A DNA stretch of 64,000 bases. Source: Streptomyces finlayi (GTDB lineage: Bacteria; Actinomycetota; Actinomycetes; Streptomycetales; Streptomycetaceae). Within the stretch, counting starts at the first letter, position 1; each line of letters starts with the position of its first letter. The translations under genes and the position numbers were made by a program. The notes beneath the pieces were generated by a model. It was not told the origin of the DNA and did no database searches. It worked only from the letters and a program-made list of their open reading frames with translations. The DNA lies in contig NZ_CP045702.1 of assembly GCF_014216315.1 (NCBI RefSeq), positions 1,612,001 through 1,676,000 on the forward strand, given 5' to 3'. Of this stretch, positions 53,560-62,318 are shown one piece after another.

Positions 53560-55755
53560 ACCGGCGAACTCGCCCTGCACCTGGCCTCCATGGGCTACGC
53601 CGTCGATGCCGTGGACTGGGCCAACTGTGCCTTCCCCAGTACCGACGCGCACCTCGACGATCCCGCCCACAGATCCGTCCGCTGGCAGCACCTGGACATC
53701 GAGCGTGCCAACCTCTCGAAATTGCAGGCGGACGGCTATGACCTGATCGTCCTGCGGATGGTGTTCGCGTTCCTGCGCGACCGCACGCGCCTGACCCGTA
53801 CTCTGGGCCGCCGACTGCGCACGAACGGTGCCCTCGTCGTCATCACACCGCTCGCCGCGACCACCCCCGCCGAGCGACGAGGCATCGCCCTCGACGAGGA
53901 CGAGGTCGCCCATCTGGTGAGCATGTGGGGCCAGGCACAACGCTTCGACGCGAACGGCATGGCCGTCCTGGTCCTGCGCGGGCTGAAGAAGCCCGCCGCA
54001 CAGATCACGAACACACCCTCCCCGCCGCTGAGTTCGGTGACCGAAGTGCACGCCGTAGCCACCGACGCCCAGGGCCGCGTCCTTCTGGACCGCTCGCAAC
54101 AGGGGTGGGAGCTGCCCGGCGCGTCGGCCGAGCCAGGAGAAGGATTCGAGCACACGGCCGTGCGCGCCCTGGCCGAGCAGACCGGCGTGACGGCCGTGCC
54201 GACCGACGCGCACGTCCTCGGACTGCACCTTGATGCCCCGGACGGCTTCCCGCGGACGAGCGTCGTGGTCCGCATCTCGGCTCACACCGGGCAGGTCCAG
54301 CCGCTGAAGCCGGACGAGGTCGAGCACGTGGACTGGCACCCGCTGCATGCCCTGCACCGTCTGGACCGACTATCCGCAACTTCCGCTCGGGCTCTGGACC
54401 TCGTCTGGCCGGGGGTCCTTCCGTACGTGCCCTCCGCGCACATGTATCCAGTCGACAGCACCTACCCGCCGGTGCCCGGGGAGCTGCCAGAGGCGGTCGA
54501 GCGGCGCGAGGCCATGGCTGACCGAGTCATTGCCGGCGGCTGGGCCCCCTCCCTGCCGGTACAGCAGGCACTGCGCGCGGTGCCGCGCCACCGCTACACC
54601 CCCGAGAGCCCTCTGCGGACGGCGTACCACAGCGACCTGGCCGTGGTCACCGAGCGCAACGACTTTGCGCTGGCGACCAGTTCCGTGTCTGCGGCCTGGC
54701 TCCAGGCCGACATGACCGAGCACCTGCGCCTGACCGCGGGGATGACGGTTTTTGAGGGCGGATCGGGCGGCTACAACGCCGAACTGATCGCACACGTCGT
54801 CGGCCCGGCCGGTCGCGTGATCACTGTCGACCTTGCCCCGTATGTCGTGCGCCGCACGCGACGGCTGACCGCCGAGGCCGGCAGCGGTCGCGTCACCGCA
54901 GTGCTCGGCTCTGCCAGCGACGGGGCCGCCGAGCACATGCCCCGCGGCGGGTTCGACGCCTCAGTGATCACTTACAACTGCTGGGACATCGCTCCCGCTT
55001 GGCGCGAACAGCTCGCCGACGGCCGCTATCTCGTGCTCCCGTTGGAAGTCCACGGCTACACCCGAGCCATCGCCTTCCACAAGCACGGCCTGGTGCTGCG
55101 TGCCACGGACTTCCAATTCTGCGGCTTCGTCCGCGACCGCGGGCCCGCTGCCTGCACCGTCCCCACCATCGACCTCGCCGACGGCGAACTGCAATTGCGG
55201 TTCCCGGACGGCGCCCCCGCCCAGACCGCCGATCTAGACAATGCCCTCGCGGGTCCGCGTCACGAGGTGGCCACGGGCGTGAGCGTGGCCAGCAACGAGT
55301 CGTTCGAGACTCTGCAGCTCTTCCTCGCCACCACGCTGCCCGGCTTCTGCCGCCTCGCCCGCAACCGTGAAAGGGACAGCGGCATCACCGCACTGCCCAA
55401 GGGCTCAGACGCCGCCGCGATCACAGCCGACGGCTCCCTCGCCTACCTGACCCACATCCTCGTCCAGGACGGCCCCACACCCGAGCAGCGCCGCTCGGAG
55501 TTCATGGCCCACGGCTTCGGACCATCCGGGCCCGCTCTTGCCGAACAGCTCGCCGCCGCCGTACGCCGCTGGGACGCCCATGAACGAGCTCACGGGTACC
55601 CGGAGTTGCAAGTGCATCCCGCCGGAACCCCGGACGCAGAGCTGCCCACAGGTCACGTGCTGGACAAGACCCACAGCCGGCTCGTGTGGACGTGGCGCTC
55701 CGACGCCCCCGACACCCCGGCCCTACAACCGGAAAAGGTGAGCGCCCATGAGTGA
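53560..55755 (+). CDS. Methyltransferase-Nudix-PIMT protein, exon 2
   Basis: 731 codons continuing exon 1 for a 778-residue protein. Residues 1-200: class I methyltransferase (motif I completed by TGELALHLA; LIVLRMVFAFLRDR). Residues about 205-345: Nudix domain with a poor box (GASAEPGEGFEHTAVRALAE then QTGV: RE is RA, EE is EQ), so likely non-catalytic. Residues about 370-580: protein-L-isoaspartate-type methyltransferase (RHRYTPESPL, MTVFEGGSGGYNAELIA). The tail to 778 (AHGFGPSGPALAEQLAAAVRRW) resembles enzymes annotated as FxLD-system methyltransferases, which act beside small precursor peptides. The stop overlaps the ASCH-Nudix gene by 8 bases. Confidence 0.85.
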   Translation, partial: TGELALHLASMGYAVDAVDWANCAFPSTDAHLDDPAHRSVRWQHLDIERANLSKLQADGYDLIVLRMVFAFLRDRTRLTRTLGRRLRTNGALVVITPLAATTPAERRGIALDEDEVAHLVSMWGQAQRFDANGMAVLVLRGLKKPAAQITNTPSPPLSSVTEVHAVATDAQGRVLLDRSQQGWELPGASAEPGEGFEHTAVRALAEQTGVTAVPTDAHVLGLHLDAPDGFPRTSVVVRISAHTGQVQPLKPDEVEHVDWHPLHALHRLDRLSATSARALDLVWPGVLPYVPSAHMYPVDSTYPPVPGELPEAVERREAMADRVIAGGWAPSLPVQQALRAVPRHRYTPESPLRTAYHSDLAVVTERNDFALATSSVSAAWLQADMTEHLRLTAGMTVFEGGSGGYNAELIAHVVGPAGRVITVDLAPYVVRRTRRLTAEAGSGRVTAVLGSASDGAAEHMPRGGFDASVITYNCWDIAPAWREQLADGRYLVLPLEVHGYTRAIAFHKHGLVLRATDFQFCGFVRDRGPAACTVPTIDLADGELQLRFPDGAPAQTADLDNALAGPRHEVATGVSVASNESFETLQLFLATTLPGFCRLARNRERDSGITALPKGSDAAAITADGSLAYLTHILVQDGPTPEQRRSEFMAHGFGPSGPALAEQLAAAVRRWDAHERAHGYPELQVHPAGTPDAELPTGHVLDKTHSRLVWTWRSDAPDTPALQPEKVSAHE

Positions 55756-56617
55756 TCCAGTATCCGGCCCGGTCGAGCCGCAGCACCGGATGGGCCTGTA
55801 CGAGCGTTACTACGCCCAGGTGGAATCGGGCCGCAAGACCATCGAAGTCCGGGTGCGCACGCCCCGGATGACAGGCGTCGCGGTCGGCGACGTGCTCGTG
55901 TTCCACGGCGAAGAGTCGGGGCGCGAACTCGACGTGAGGGCCTCCCGGATCACGCCGTACGCCTCGTTCGCCGAGCTGCTCTCCGCCGAGGACGTCACCC
56001 GCATCGACCCTGATGCCGCGCGCGCGGAGCAGCTCGTCAACCTGCGCCGCATCTACCCGCCGGAGAGGGAGTCGCTGGGACCGCTCGCGATCGAGTTCGA
56101 CCATCGGCCGGCACTCGCAGGGCAACCCATGCCCATGTCCGCCGAGGCGTACGTCCGAACCGTTCCGCACCACACGGTGTACGGCTGCTTCTACGTACGC
56201 GACGACCAGGATCGGCCCGTCCAGCTGCGTTCGGTATACGGCGGTCGATCCTGGCAGTTCCCCGGGGGGAACACGGACGCCGGCGAGGATCCTCTGGAGA
56301 CCGCGCGCCGCGAGACGGCCGAGGAAATCGGGCTCTACCTCGGCCAGGACCCGCCGCGCCTGCTGCTGACGCACTACCTCCACCCCGGGCCTCGCTGGCC
56401 GATGGGCAAGATCGGCTTTGTCTTCGACGGCGGCTCGCTCACCGCTGAACAGCTGCGGCAGATTCGCCTCGACCCGGCGGAGCACGACCTGTGGGCGATC
56501 CACCGCCTCGACGAGTGGCGACGGCTGATGGGTAAGGAGGCGTTCGCCCGCCTGGAGGCCGTCGAACGGGCCCGCGCCGGTAGCGGCCCGCAGTACCTCG
56601 TCACCGGTTCCGCCTGA
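55748..56617 (+). CDS. ASCH-Nudix fusion protein
   Basis: 289 residues. Residues about 12-115 form an ASCH (PUA-like) domain: YYAQVESGRKTIEVRVRTPR, GDVLVFHG and a later FAELLSAEDV. ASCH domains bind RNA or modified nucleosides, and some are acetylcytidine amidohydrolases. Residues about 140-280 are a Nudix domain with an intact box (PGGNTDAGEDPLETARRETA then EEIGL). The fusion suggests recognition of a modified nucleotide followed by pyrophosphate cleavage. Close to the 46636 protein in the segment after the box. Confidence 0.85.
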   Translation: MSDPVSGPVEPQHRMGLYERYYAQVESGRKTIEVRVRTPRMTGVAVGDVLVFHGEESGRELDVRASRITPYASFAELLSAEDVTRIDPDAARAEQLVNLRRIYPPERESLGPLAIEFDHRPALAGQPMPMSAEAYVRTVPHHTVYGCFYVRDDQDRPVQLRSVYGGRSWQFPGGNTDAGEDPLETARRETAEEIGLYLGQDPPRLLLTHYLHPGPRWPMGKIGFVFDGGSLTAEQLRQIRLDPAEHDLWAIHRLDEWRRLMGKEAFARLEAVERARAGSGPQYLVTGSA

Positions 56618-56643
56618 CCCCGCCCTTCCCCCTTGGAGTTCTG

Positions 56644-57852
56644 ATGTCCGTCGAGGTGTCCCCCAACCCCGAGACCTGGGCTGCCTACGGGCAGTTTCAG
56701 CTCGACCGGTCCTACATGCCGCCCCTGCCTGAACAGTTGCGCTGGGGCTTCTGGGACGGTGTCGGCCCCGGCGACGACGTGCTCGGCCCACTGGCCGGAA
56801 AGCGAGTCCTGGATATCGGATCCGGAGCTGGCCACTACGCCGTCCACCTCGCTCAGACCCACGGCGCACTCGTCGATGCGGTCGAACTCTCACCGACCCA
56901 ACATCAACGCGCCACCGATCACTTCGGCGACGTACCCGGCGTCCGGTTCCTGCACGCGGACGTGGTCGAGCACCTTCAGCAGGCTCAACCGTACGAAGCG
57001 GCGTACGGCATCTGCACGCTCGCCGGAATCGACCCGCACATCGCGCTGCCCGCGCTGCGCGACGGACTACTCCCCAGCGCCCCCCTCGTCTTCTCCGCGC
57101 TGCACACCAACTGGCACGGCCACGGTCCCTCCGCCGCCGTTGCCCCGCGTGAGGAGACGGTCGGTCTCAAGGGAATGGAGCCGCTACCGCTGCAGACCTG
57201 GGTGCTGACCGCGCAGGTATGGGAGGACCTCCTGACGGACTACGGATTCACGGTGGAGGCCATCAGCCAGCTCCGTGCGCCCGAGCCGGACAACCCCGTG
57301 ATCTGCCAGCTCATCCAGGCCCGGCGCAGAGCCGTCCTCCCGACGCAGATCACCAGCCGCCCCCGCTCTCAGCGCCCGCCTGTCCCGCACGCGGCGATCG
57401 GCGTGGGCGCCATCGTCCTCAGCGACCGTGGTCTGCTCCTGGGCCTCCACCAACGCGGCACTCTTGAGCTGCCGGGCGGATCCGTTGAGGTCGGCGAACC
57501 CCTGGAGCAGACAGTCGTGCGCGAGCTGGCCGAAGAGACCGGCATCTCCGCGCGTCCCGAGGACGTCACCCTCCTGGGCACCATCGTCGATCACGTCGGC
57601 GACGTCGTGCGCGTCACCGTGGGCGCCCTCGTCACCGCCTGGCAGGGCGAACCCGCCACCCAGCCGAGCGAGAGCATCGGCGACTGGGCCTGGTGGCCGC
57701 TCGACGAGCTGCCCGACGGACTGTTCGAGTGCAGCGCCCAGATCCTCGCCGCCTGGCGCCCCGACCTGCCCATCGACAATCCCCCGGCGCACTTCACCCC
57801 CTACGCCCGCCGCACGACACCGTCGTCCGACTCGGGAAGCGCAGGTGCATGA
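56644..57852 (+). CDS. Methyltransferase-Nudix fusion protein
   Basis: 402 residues. Residues 1-220: class I SAM methyltransferase (KRVLDIGSGAGHYAVHLA motif I near residue 55, AYGICTLAGIDPH). Residues about 250-375: Nudix domain with a canonical box (PGGSVEVGEPLEQTVVRELA then EETGI). It is the second methyltransferase-Nudix pairing in the locus. The stop overlaps the MFS exporter start (ATGA). Confidence 0.9.
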   Translation: MSVEVSPNPETWAAYGQFQLDRSYMPPLPEQLRWGFWDGVGPGDDVLGPLAGKRVLDIGSGAGHYAVHLAQTHGALVDAVELSPTQHQRATDHFGDVPGVRFLHADVVEHLQQAQPYEAAYGICTLAGIDPHIALPALRDGLLPSAPLVFSALHTNWHGHGPSAAVAPREETVGLKGMEPLPLQTWVLTAQVWEDLLTDYGFTVEAISQLRAPEPDNPVICQLIQARRRAVLPTQITSRPRSQRPPVPHAAIGVGAIVLSDRGLLLGLHQRGTLELPGGSVEVGEPLEQTVVRELAEETGISARPEDVTLLGTIVDHVGDVVRVTVGALVTAWQGEPATQPSESIGDWAWWPLDELPDGLFECSAQILAAWRPDLPIDNPPAHFTPYARRTTPSSDSGSAGA

Positions 57853-59093
57853 AACCATCCCCGCGTACGAGCCTGTGGCGGCACCGCGACTTCCGCCTCT
57901 ACTGGACGGGCCAAGCCAGCGATGTGCTCGGCTCCTCGCTCAGCTCGGTGGCCATCCCGCTGGTTGCGGTCATCACGCTCCACGCCACGACCTGGCAAGC
58001 CGCCATCCTCGCCGCCGTACAGAAGACGCCGTCCCTGCTGTTTTCCCTGCCAGCCGGAGCCTGGTGCGACCGCCTCCGCAAGCGCCCCCTGATGGTCGCC
58101 ACCAGCCTGGTCTGCGCAGTGGTGATGGGATCCATCCCCCTGGCAGCCGCCTGCGACAGGCTAACCCTCGCCCAGCTGTGCGTGGCGGCCTTCGTGGTCG
58201 GCTCCTGCCATGTGGTTGGCATGTCGGCGAGCCTGTCCTACATCCCCCAGCTTCTGCCGGCGGACCGGCTCCTAGAAGCCCACGCCAAACTGGCCGGCGC
58301 CAACACGCTGGCCGACATCGGAGGCCCGGCCCTCGCCGGAGCACTGATCGGCGTGATCGGCGCCGCCCGCGCGGTCGCCGCGGACTCCGTCTCCTACCTC
58401 GTCACCGCCTGGTGCACCCTGCGCATCCGCACCCCCGAGGCCGCCCCGCCCCCACCCGCAGAAACACCGTCACTGCGGCGGGAGATCCGGGCCGGTCTCG
58501 CCTACACCTGGCGCCACCCCATCATCGGGCCACTCGTGACCACCAACGCGATTACCTCCACCGTCCTGGCCGGCACCAGCGCAATCTGGATTGTGTTCCT
58601 GATCCGCGAACTCCACTGGTCACCCCAGGTGTTCGCCCTCGTCATGAGCATCGGGGCGAGCGGCGGGTTCCTCGCCTCGCTCACCACACCCCGCCTCACC
58701 GCTCGCTACGGAGCGGGCCCCGTCATGATCAGCGCACTGACCCTGGCACCGGCCAGCCAACTGCCGCTCCTGCTGGCCCACCCGGGCTCCGCCGGACAAC
58801 TCGCCATCGGCTGCGGTCTCTTCGCTCAGCTCTTCGGCGCGGTCACCCACGGCCTGACCCAGCGCACCGTGCGCCAACGCGCCTGCGCGCCCGACATGCA
58901 AGGCCGCATGCAAGCAACCGGTCAATGGACCGCGTTCGGGCTCCGCCCCTTCGCAGCCCTCCTCGCGGGCTACGCCGGCACCACCCTGGGCCTGCGCACC
59001 ACCCTGGCCATCGGCGCGTGCCTACTCCTCCTGCCGCCGCTACGCCTCGCCCTCACGCCGATTCGCGCCCTGCGCCTCGCCCCTACTCCCTGA
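57849..59093 (+). CDS. MFS transporter
   Basis: 414 residues with about 12 predicted membrane helices and the cytoplasmic loop GAWCDRLRKRPLMV (MFS motif A-like G-x-x-x-D-R-x-x-R). The start FRLYWTGQASDVLGSSLS is typical of the enterobactin/multidrug exporter branch. It probably exports the product of the locus or gives self-resistance. ATG is coupled to the methyltransferase-Nudix gene. Confidence 0.9.
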   Translation: MKPSPRTSLWRHRDFRLYWTGQASDVLGSSLSSVAIPLVAVITLHATTWQAAILAAVQKTPSLLFSLPAGAWCDRLRKRPLMVATSLVCAVVMGSIPLAAACDRLTLAQLCVAAFVVGSCHVVGMSASLSYIPQLLPADRLLEAHAKLAGANTLADIGGPALAGALIGVIGAARAVAADSVSYLVTAWCTLRIRTPEAAPPPPAETPSLRREIRAGLAYTWRHPIIGPLVTTNAITSTVLAGTSAIWIVFLIRELHWSPQVFALVMSIGASGGFLASLTTPRLTARYGAGPVMISALTLAPASQLPLLLAHPGSAGQLAIGCGLFAQLFGAVTHGLTQRTVRQRACAPDMQGRMQATGQWTAFGLRPFAALLAGYAGTTLGLRTTLAIGACLLLLPPLRLALTPIRALRLAPTP

Positions 59094-59158
59094 CCAAGAC
59101 CGCCCCGACACGGTCCGCACACCACGCCAAAAATCAACCGAGAACTACAGGGGAGATC

Positions 59159-59953
59159 ATGAAGGACCTGCACCAGCAAGCCGCCCGCTGGGACCAGTGG
59201 GCGCCGCACTACGACGAGGAGACCCGCAACCAGGACCCGAGTGCCGCCGCCGCCGTTCTCTCCGACCTCGCCGGAGACGGCGCGGCCCTGGAGCTGGGCG
59301 TCGGGGCCGGCCGCGTCGCTTTCCCGCTTGCCGAATGGGGGACGCCCGTCTTCGGCCTTGACGCCTCCCAGAAGATGATCAGCCGTCTCGAAGAGCACCA
59401 AAAGCAGACGCCCGAGGGGCGCTCGCCTGTCCAGGCGCGGGTCGGCGACATGGCGCGGTTCGACCTCGGCACGCACTACCCACTCGTCTACGTCATAGCG
59501 AGCACGTTCTTCCTGCTGACCAAACAAGAGGACCAGGTCAGCTGCTTCCGCAGCGCGGCCAGGCACCTCTCCCCCCAGGGCCGATTCGTCGTCGAAGCAG
59601 CAGTCCCGCACACCTCGGGCATGGCCTCCGAACGCCAGCAGATGATCGTCCGCGAAATGAGCGAGGAACACCTGAAATGGTCCGCCTACGTCCACGACCC
59701 CGTGCACCAGATCGTCCGGGCCCAGGAGGTACGCGTCGGCCCAGATGGCTGTCGCCTTCTGCCGAACGTCATGCGCTATGCCTATCCGGCCGAACTGGAC
59801 CTGATGGCGCAGCTTGCTGGGCTGCGCCTGGACGGGCGGACCAGCGACTGGAAGGGCTCTCCGTTTACCGCGACCAGTACGCACCATGTGTCCGTCTATA
59901 GCCGCCAGTCAGCCGAAAACGACACCTCAACGACCATCGGGCCGTCAGCATGA
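59159..59953 (+). CDS. Class I SAM-dependent methyltransferase
   Basis: 264 residues from ATG 59159 with GGGGAG upstream. DQWAPHYDEETR, then motif I GAALELGVGAGRVAFPLAE near residue 42 and FGLDASQKMISRL. It is a small-molecule O/N/C-methyltransferase; substrate unknown. It is the last plus-strand gene of the Nudix locus, 65 bases after the transporter, and converges on the Nudix gene at 60111. Confidence 0.9.
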   Translation: MKDLHQQAARWDQWAPHYDEETRNQDPSAAAAVLSDLAGDGAALELGVGAGRVAFPLAEWGTPVFGLDASQKMISRLEEHQKQTPEGRSPVQARVGDMARFDLGTHYPLVYVIASTFFLLTKQEDQVSCFRSAARHLSPQGRFVVEAAVPHTSGMASERQQMIVREMSEEHLKWSAYVHDPVHQIVRAQEVRVGPDGCRLLPNVMRYAYPAELDLMAQLAGLRLDGRTSDWKGSPFTATSTHHVSVYSRQSAENDTSTTIGPSA

Positions 59954-60110
59954 CCGTCCCTCGGCAGCGGCTCGCCGATGCCTTCGGTGACCGTGATGCG
60001 CAGACCTCTTGGTGGTCGACCTGCGCGGCACCGGGTTGTGGCGCGCGTCGAGGCGCACCTGCTCAGCACATGTTCGAAGAGCTGCCCCTCACCGGCGGGC
60101 TCGCCGGCAG

Positions 60111-60521
60111 CTAGCTCAGCACGCTGTCGAGATGGGCTTGTACCGGCTCGAAGAGGCCGTACGGAACGAGTTCCGGGATGTCGGCAAGCGCAGCCCATTT
60201 CAGCTCGGCCAGCTCGTCCTTGTCGGCCACGTAAGCGGTGCCGGAGGTGACCGCGCAGGCGGTATAGGACATGTTCCTTCCACTCTTGGGGTGAACCCGT
60301 TCGCCAAGAGCCTTGACCGCGGTCACGGCCAGGCCGACCTCTTCCTGCGTCTCGCGTACGGCCGCCTCCTCGGAAGTTTCCCCGTCTTCGATCTCGCCGG
60401 CGGGGAACTGCCAGGACAACTGGCCCTCGGAGACCCTGCGCCGCACCATCAGGACACGGTTCTCGTGGACCACGATCGCGGCAGAGATGCCCGACCGCTC
60501 CGCAGCCGTCTGCTCGGTCAT
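60111..60521 (-). CDS. Nudix hydrolase
   Basis: 136 residues from ATG 60521, which overlaps the TGA of the HTH-Nudix gene (ATGA). The box is canonical (PAGEIEDGETSEEAAVRETQ then EEVGL). GISAAIVVHENRVLMVRRR and the later ALGERVHPKSGRNMSYTAC are shared with the HTH-Nudix partner, so the two probably act on related substrates and arose by duplication. Confidence 0.9.
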   Translation of the reverse strand: MTEQTAAERSGISAAIVVHENRVLMVRRRVSEGQLSWQFPAGEIEDGETSEEAAVRETQEEVGLAVTAVKALGERVHPKSGRNMSYTACAVTSGTAYVADKDELAELKWAALADIPELVPYGLFEPVQAHLDSVLS

Positions 60522-61180
60522 ATGTCTTCCTCCAGTACTTCCAGGATTGGCGGGTAAATGTTGTCGGCGGGTATGAAGCGGGTCATCGTGCTTTTGGCTA
60601 CCCACGTCACGTCCACGTTCTCCACGGCATCGCTGTTCGTCGCGTCCCCAGCGAGGTATTCGCACAGGAAGTACAGGCAGTGCACGCCGGTCACCGGGTG
60701 GAGCCGCTCGCCGAGGCTCTGGCGGATGGCGCAGTGCACACCGGTCTCGTCCAGCGTCTCGCGGATGGTCGTGGTCTCAGGCCGGACGCCAGGCTTGATG
60801 ACGCCCGCGGGGAACTGCCAAGAGATCCCGGACGCGTCATCGCCACGGCGGCAGACCAGCAGAACGTCGTCGCCACGGACGACGACAGCGATGGCGACGC
60901 GCAGGGCCTGGGCCTTGGGGACGGTGGCTGCGGTGTCCGCTTGGCCCATTGCCGCCGTCATCGATGCGAATCGTTTACGGACAGCGGCTGGTGCGTCCTC
61001 GTGCACGGAGTCGAGCAGTTGTTGCATCTCTGGGCGGGGGATGACGTCGGAGTCGGAGTGCCAGGTGGCGACGGTCCGTGGCGAGATACCCAAGCGGTTG
61101 GCGAAGGACTCGTTGGTCATACGGAGGGCGGATTGGAGTGTGCAGGCGAGCTGGCCGGTCCAGACGTCCACTACTTCCAT
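60518..61180 (-). CDS. HTH-Nudix regulator-like protein
   Basis: 220 residues from ATG 61180 with GTGAGGG upstream. The N-terminal 60 residues are an XRE-type HTH (ESFANRLGISPRTVATWHSD). The C-terminal 140 residues are a Nudix domain whose box (PAGVIKPGVRPETTTIRETL then DETGV) has the first Glu replaced by Val and EE by DE, so hydrolysis may be lost. It may sense the nucleotide and regulate the locus, like NrtR-type Nudix regulators (winged HTH). It is divergent from ndk across 555 bp. Confidence 0.85.
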   Translation of the reverse strand: MEVVDVWTGQLACTLQSALRMTNESFANRLGISPRTVATWHSDSDVIPRPEMQQLLDSVHEDAPAAVRKRFASMTAAMGQADTAATVPKAQALRVAIAVVVRGDDVLLVCRRGDDASGISWQFPAGVIKPGVRPETTTIRETLDETGVHCAIRQSLGERLHPVTGVHCLYFLCEYLAGDATNSDAVENVDVTWVAKSTMTRFIPADNIYPPILEVLEEDI

Positions 61181-61735
61181 CGCGGCCCTCACGTATCCGA
61201 TCGGCGACGTGCATGGTCAATGCGCTACGACTGCACGGGAGTTGCACTGCCGCTTCATGGCGGCGGGAAGCGAACACCGGTTGACTCTAAGCCGTGCCGC
61301 CCCAGACAGACACCACCTTCTCGCACAGATGTACGAACGATGCGGTCATCCAAGCATGCTAGTTCAGACCCCTGGGGGTTACGCGAGTTGGAGGATCGAA
61401 GTCTCGTCCGAAAGAGGCCAAAAGTCGCCGCCCAGGTGCGGTCACGCTACGGCCACCCCAGGCGGCAGGGCGGTTCGTGCCCGCCCCACGTCGGGCACGA
61501 ACCGCCCTGAGTAGCCCAAGAACGGGAGGACGTCCGATTTCACTCCGAAGACGCCCGTCCGGCGCCCGATGGGCATCACTTTTCGGCTATCGAATGTCCG
61601 TATCAGGAGGGTGAGCCAACACCGCCGTCTGTAGCCCAACTGCCGGGCTCTATGGGCTGATCCGGCGCAGGTAACCTCAGTCACTGACGTGCTGAGCGAC
61701 CGTCATATCACCCGCGTGGCAGATGAAAGGGAACC
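61181..61735. other. Intergenic region with a strong hairpin
   Basis: 555 bases between the divergent HTH-Nudix and ndk genes with no supportable gene. It should hold both promoters. Its only clear structure is the hairpin at 61467-61508. GAAAGGGAACC just before 61736 is the ndk ribosome-binding site. Confidence 0.6.
61467..61508. terminator. Strong perfect stem-loop
   Basis: A 17-bp perfect inverted repeat (AGGGCGGTTCGTGCCCG and its complement) with an 8-nt loop. It lies between divergent genes, not after a known stop, so it may insulate the two promoters or end an unseen transcript. Confidence 0.5.
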
Positions 61736-62245
61736 ATGCCCCAGGATCAGGACCAGACAGTGGAGCGCACGCTTGTGCTGCTCAAGCCCGACGCCCTCGT
61801 TCGTGGCTTCGGCGGGAAGGTCATCACCCGCTTCGAGGAAGCAGCGCTGAAGATCGTGGGGGTGAAGATGAAGCAGATGGACGCCGAGTTCACCCGGCGC
61901 CACTACTTCGACCTCGAAGAGCGCCTGGGCAAGGAGGTCTACGACTTCACCTCCGCGTTCATGCAGCAGGGGCCGGTCATCGCCCTGGTGCTCGAAGGCT
62001 TCGACGCGATCGCCACGGTGCGCAAGCTCGTCGGCAGCACCTACCCGAACGAGGCTCCGGCCGGGACGATCCGGGGCGACTTCTCGCACTACGGCAAGGC
62101 GGCCAGCGTGGCCTCCGGCAAGGCCGTGGCGAACCTCGTGCACGCCAGCGGCAACAAGGAGGAGGCCAAGCAGGAGGTGGAGCTGTGGTTCGACAAGGAC
62201 GAGCTACACGACTACCGCACGCTCGCCGAGATCTTCGCTTGCTGA
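61736..62245 (+). CDS. ndk: Nucleoside diphosphate kinase
   Basis: 169 residues, about 30 more than typical Ndk. TLVLLKPDALVRGFGGKVI opens the fold, AGTIRGDFSH is the conserved PGTIRGD strand and NLVHASGNKEEAKQEV holds the phosphorylated His near residue 140. It equalises NTP pools using ATP. It differs from typical housekeeping copies, so it is probably a second, accessory Ndk. The next gene starts 73 bases later. Confidence 0.9.
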   Translation: MPQDQDQTVERTLVLLKPDALVRGFGGKVITRFEEAALKIVGVKMKQMDAEFTRRHYFDLEERLGKEVYDFTSAFMQQGPVIALVLEGFDAIATVRKLVGSTYPNEAPAGTIRGDFSHYGKAASVASGKAVANLVHASGNKEEAKQEVELWFDKDELHDYRTLAEIFAC

Positions 62246-62318
62246 GGCGGACAACGTCACTACGAGGGCGCCGAAGCGTTGAGCACCACTGGGGCACACC
62301 GTTAATCGAAAGGGCACC

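Noticed and set aside
59954..60110. Possible terminator between the methyltransferase and Nudix stops
   Set aside because: Only short imperfect repeats (6-7 bp) are visible; too weak to call.
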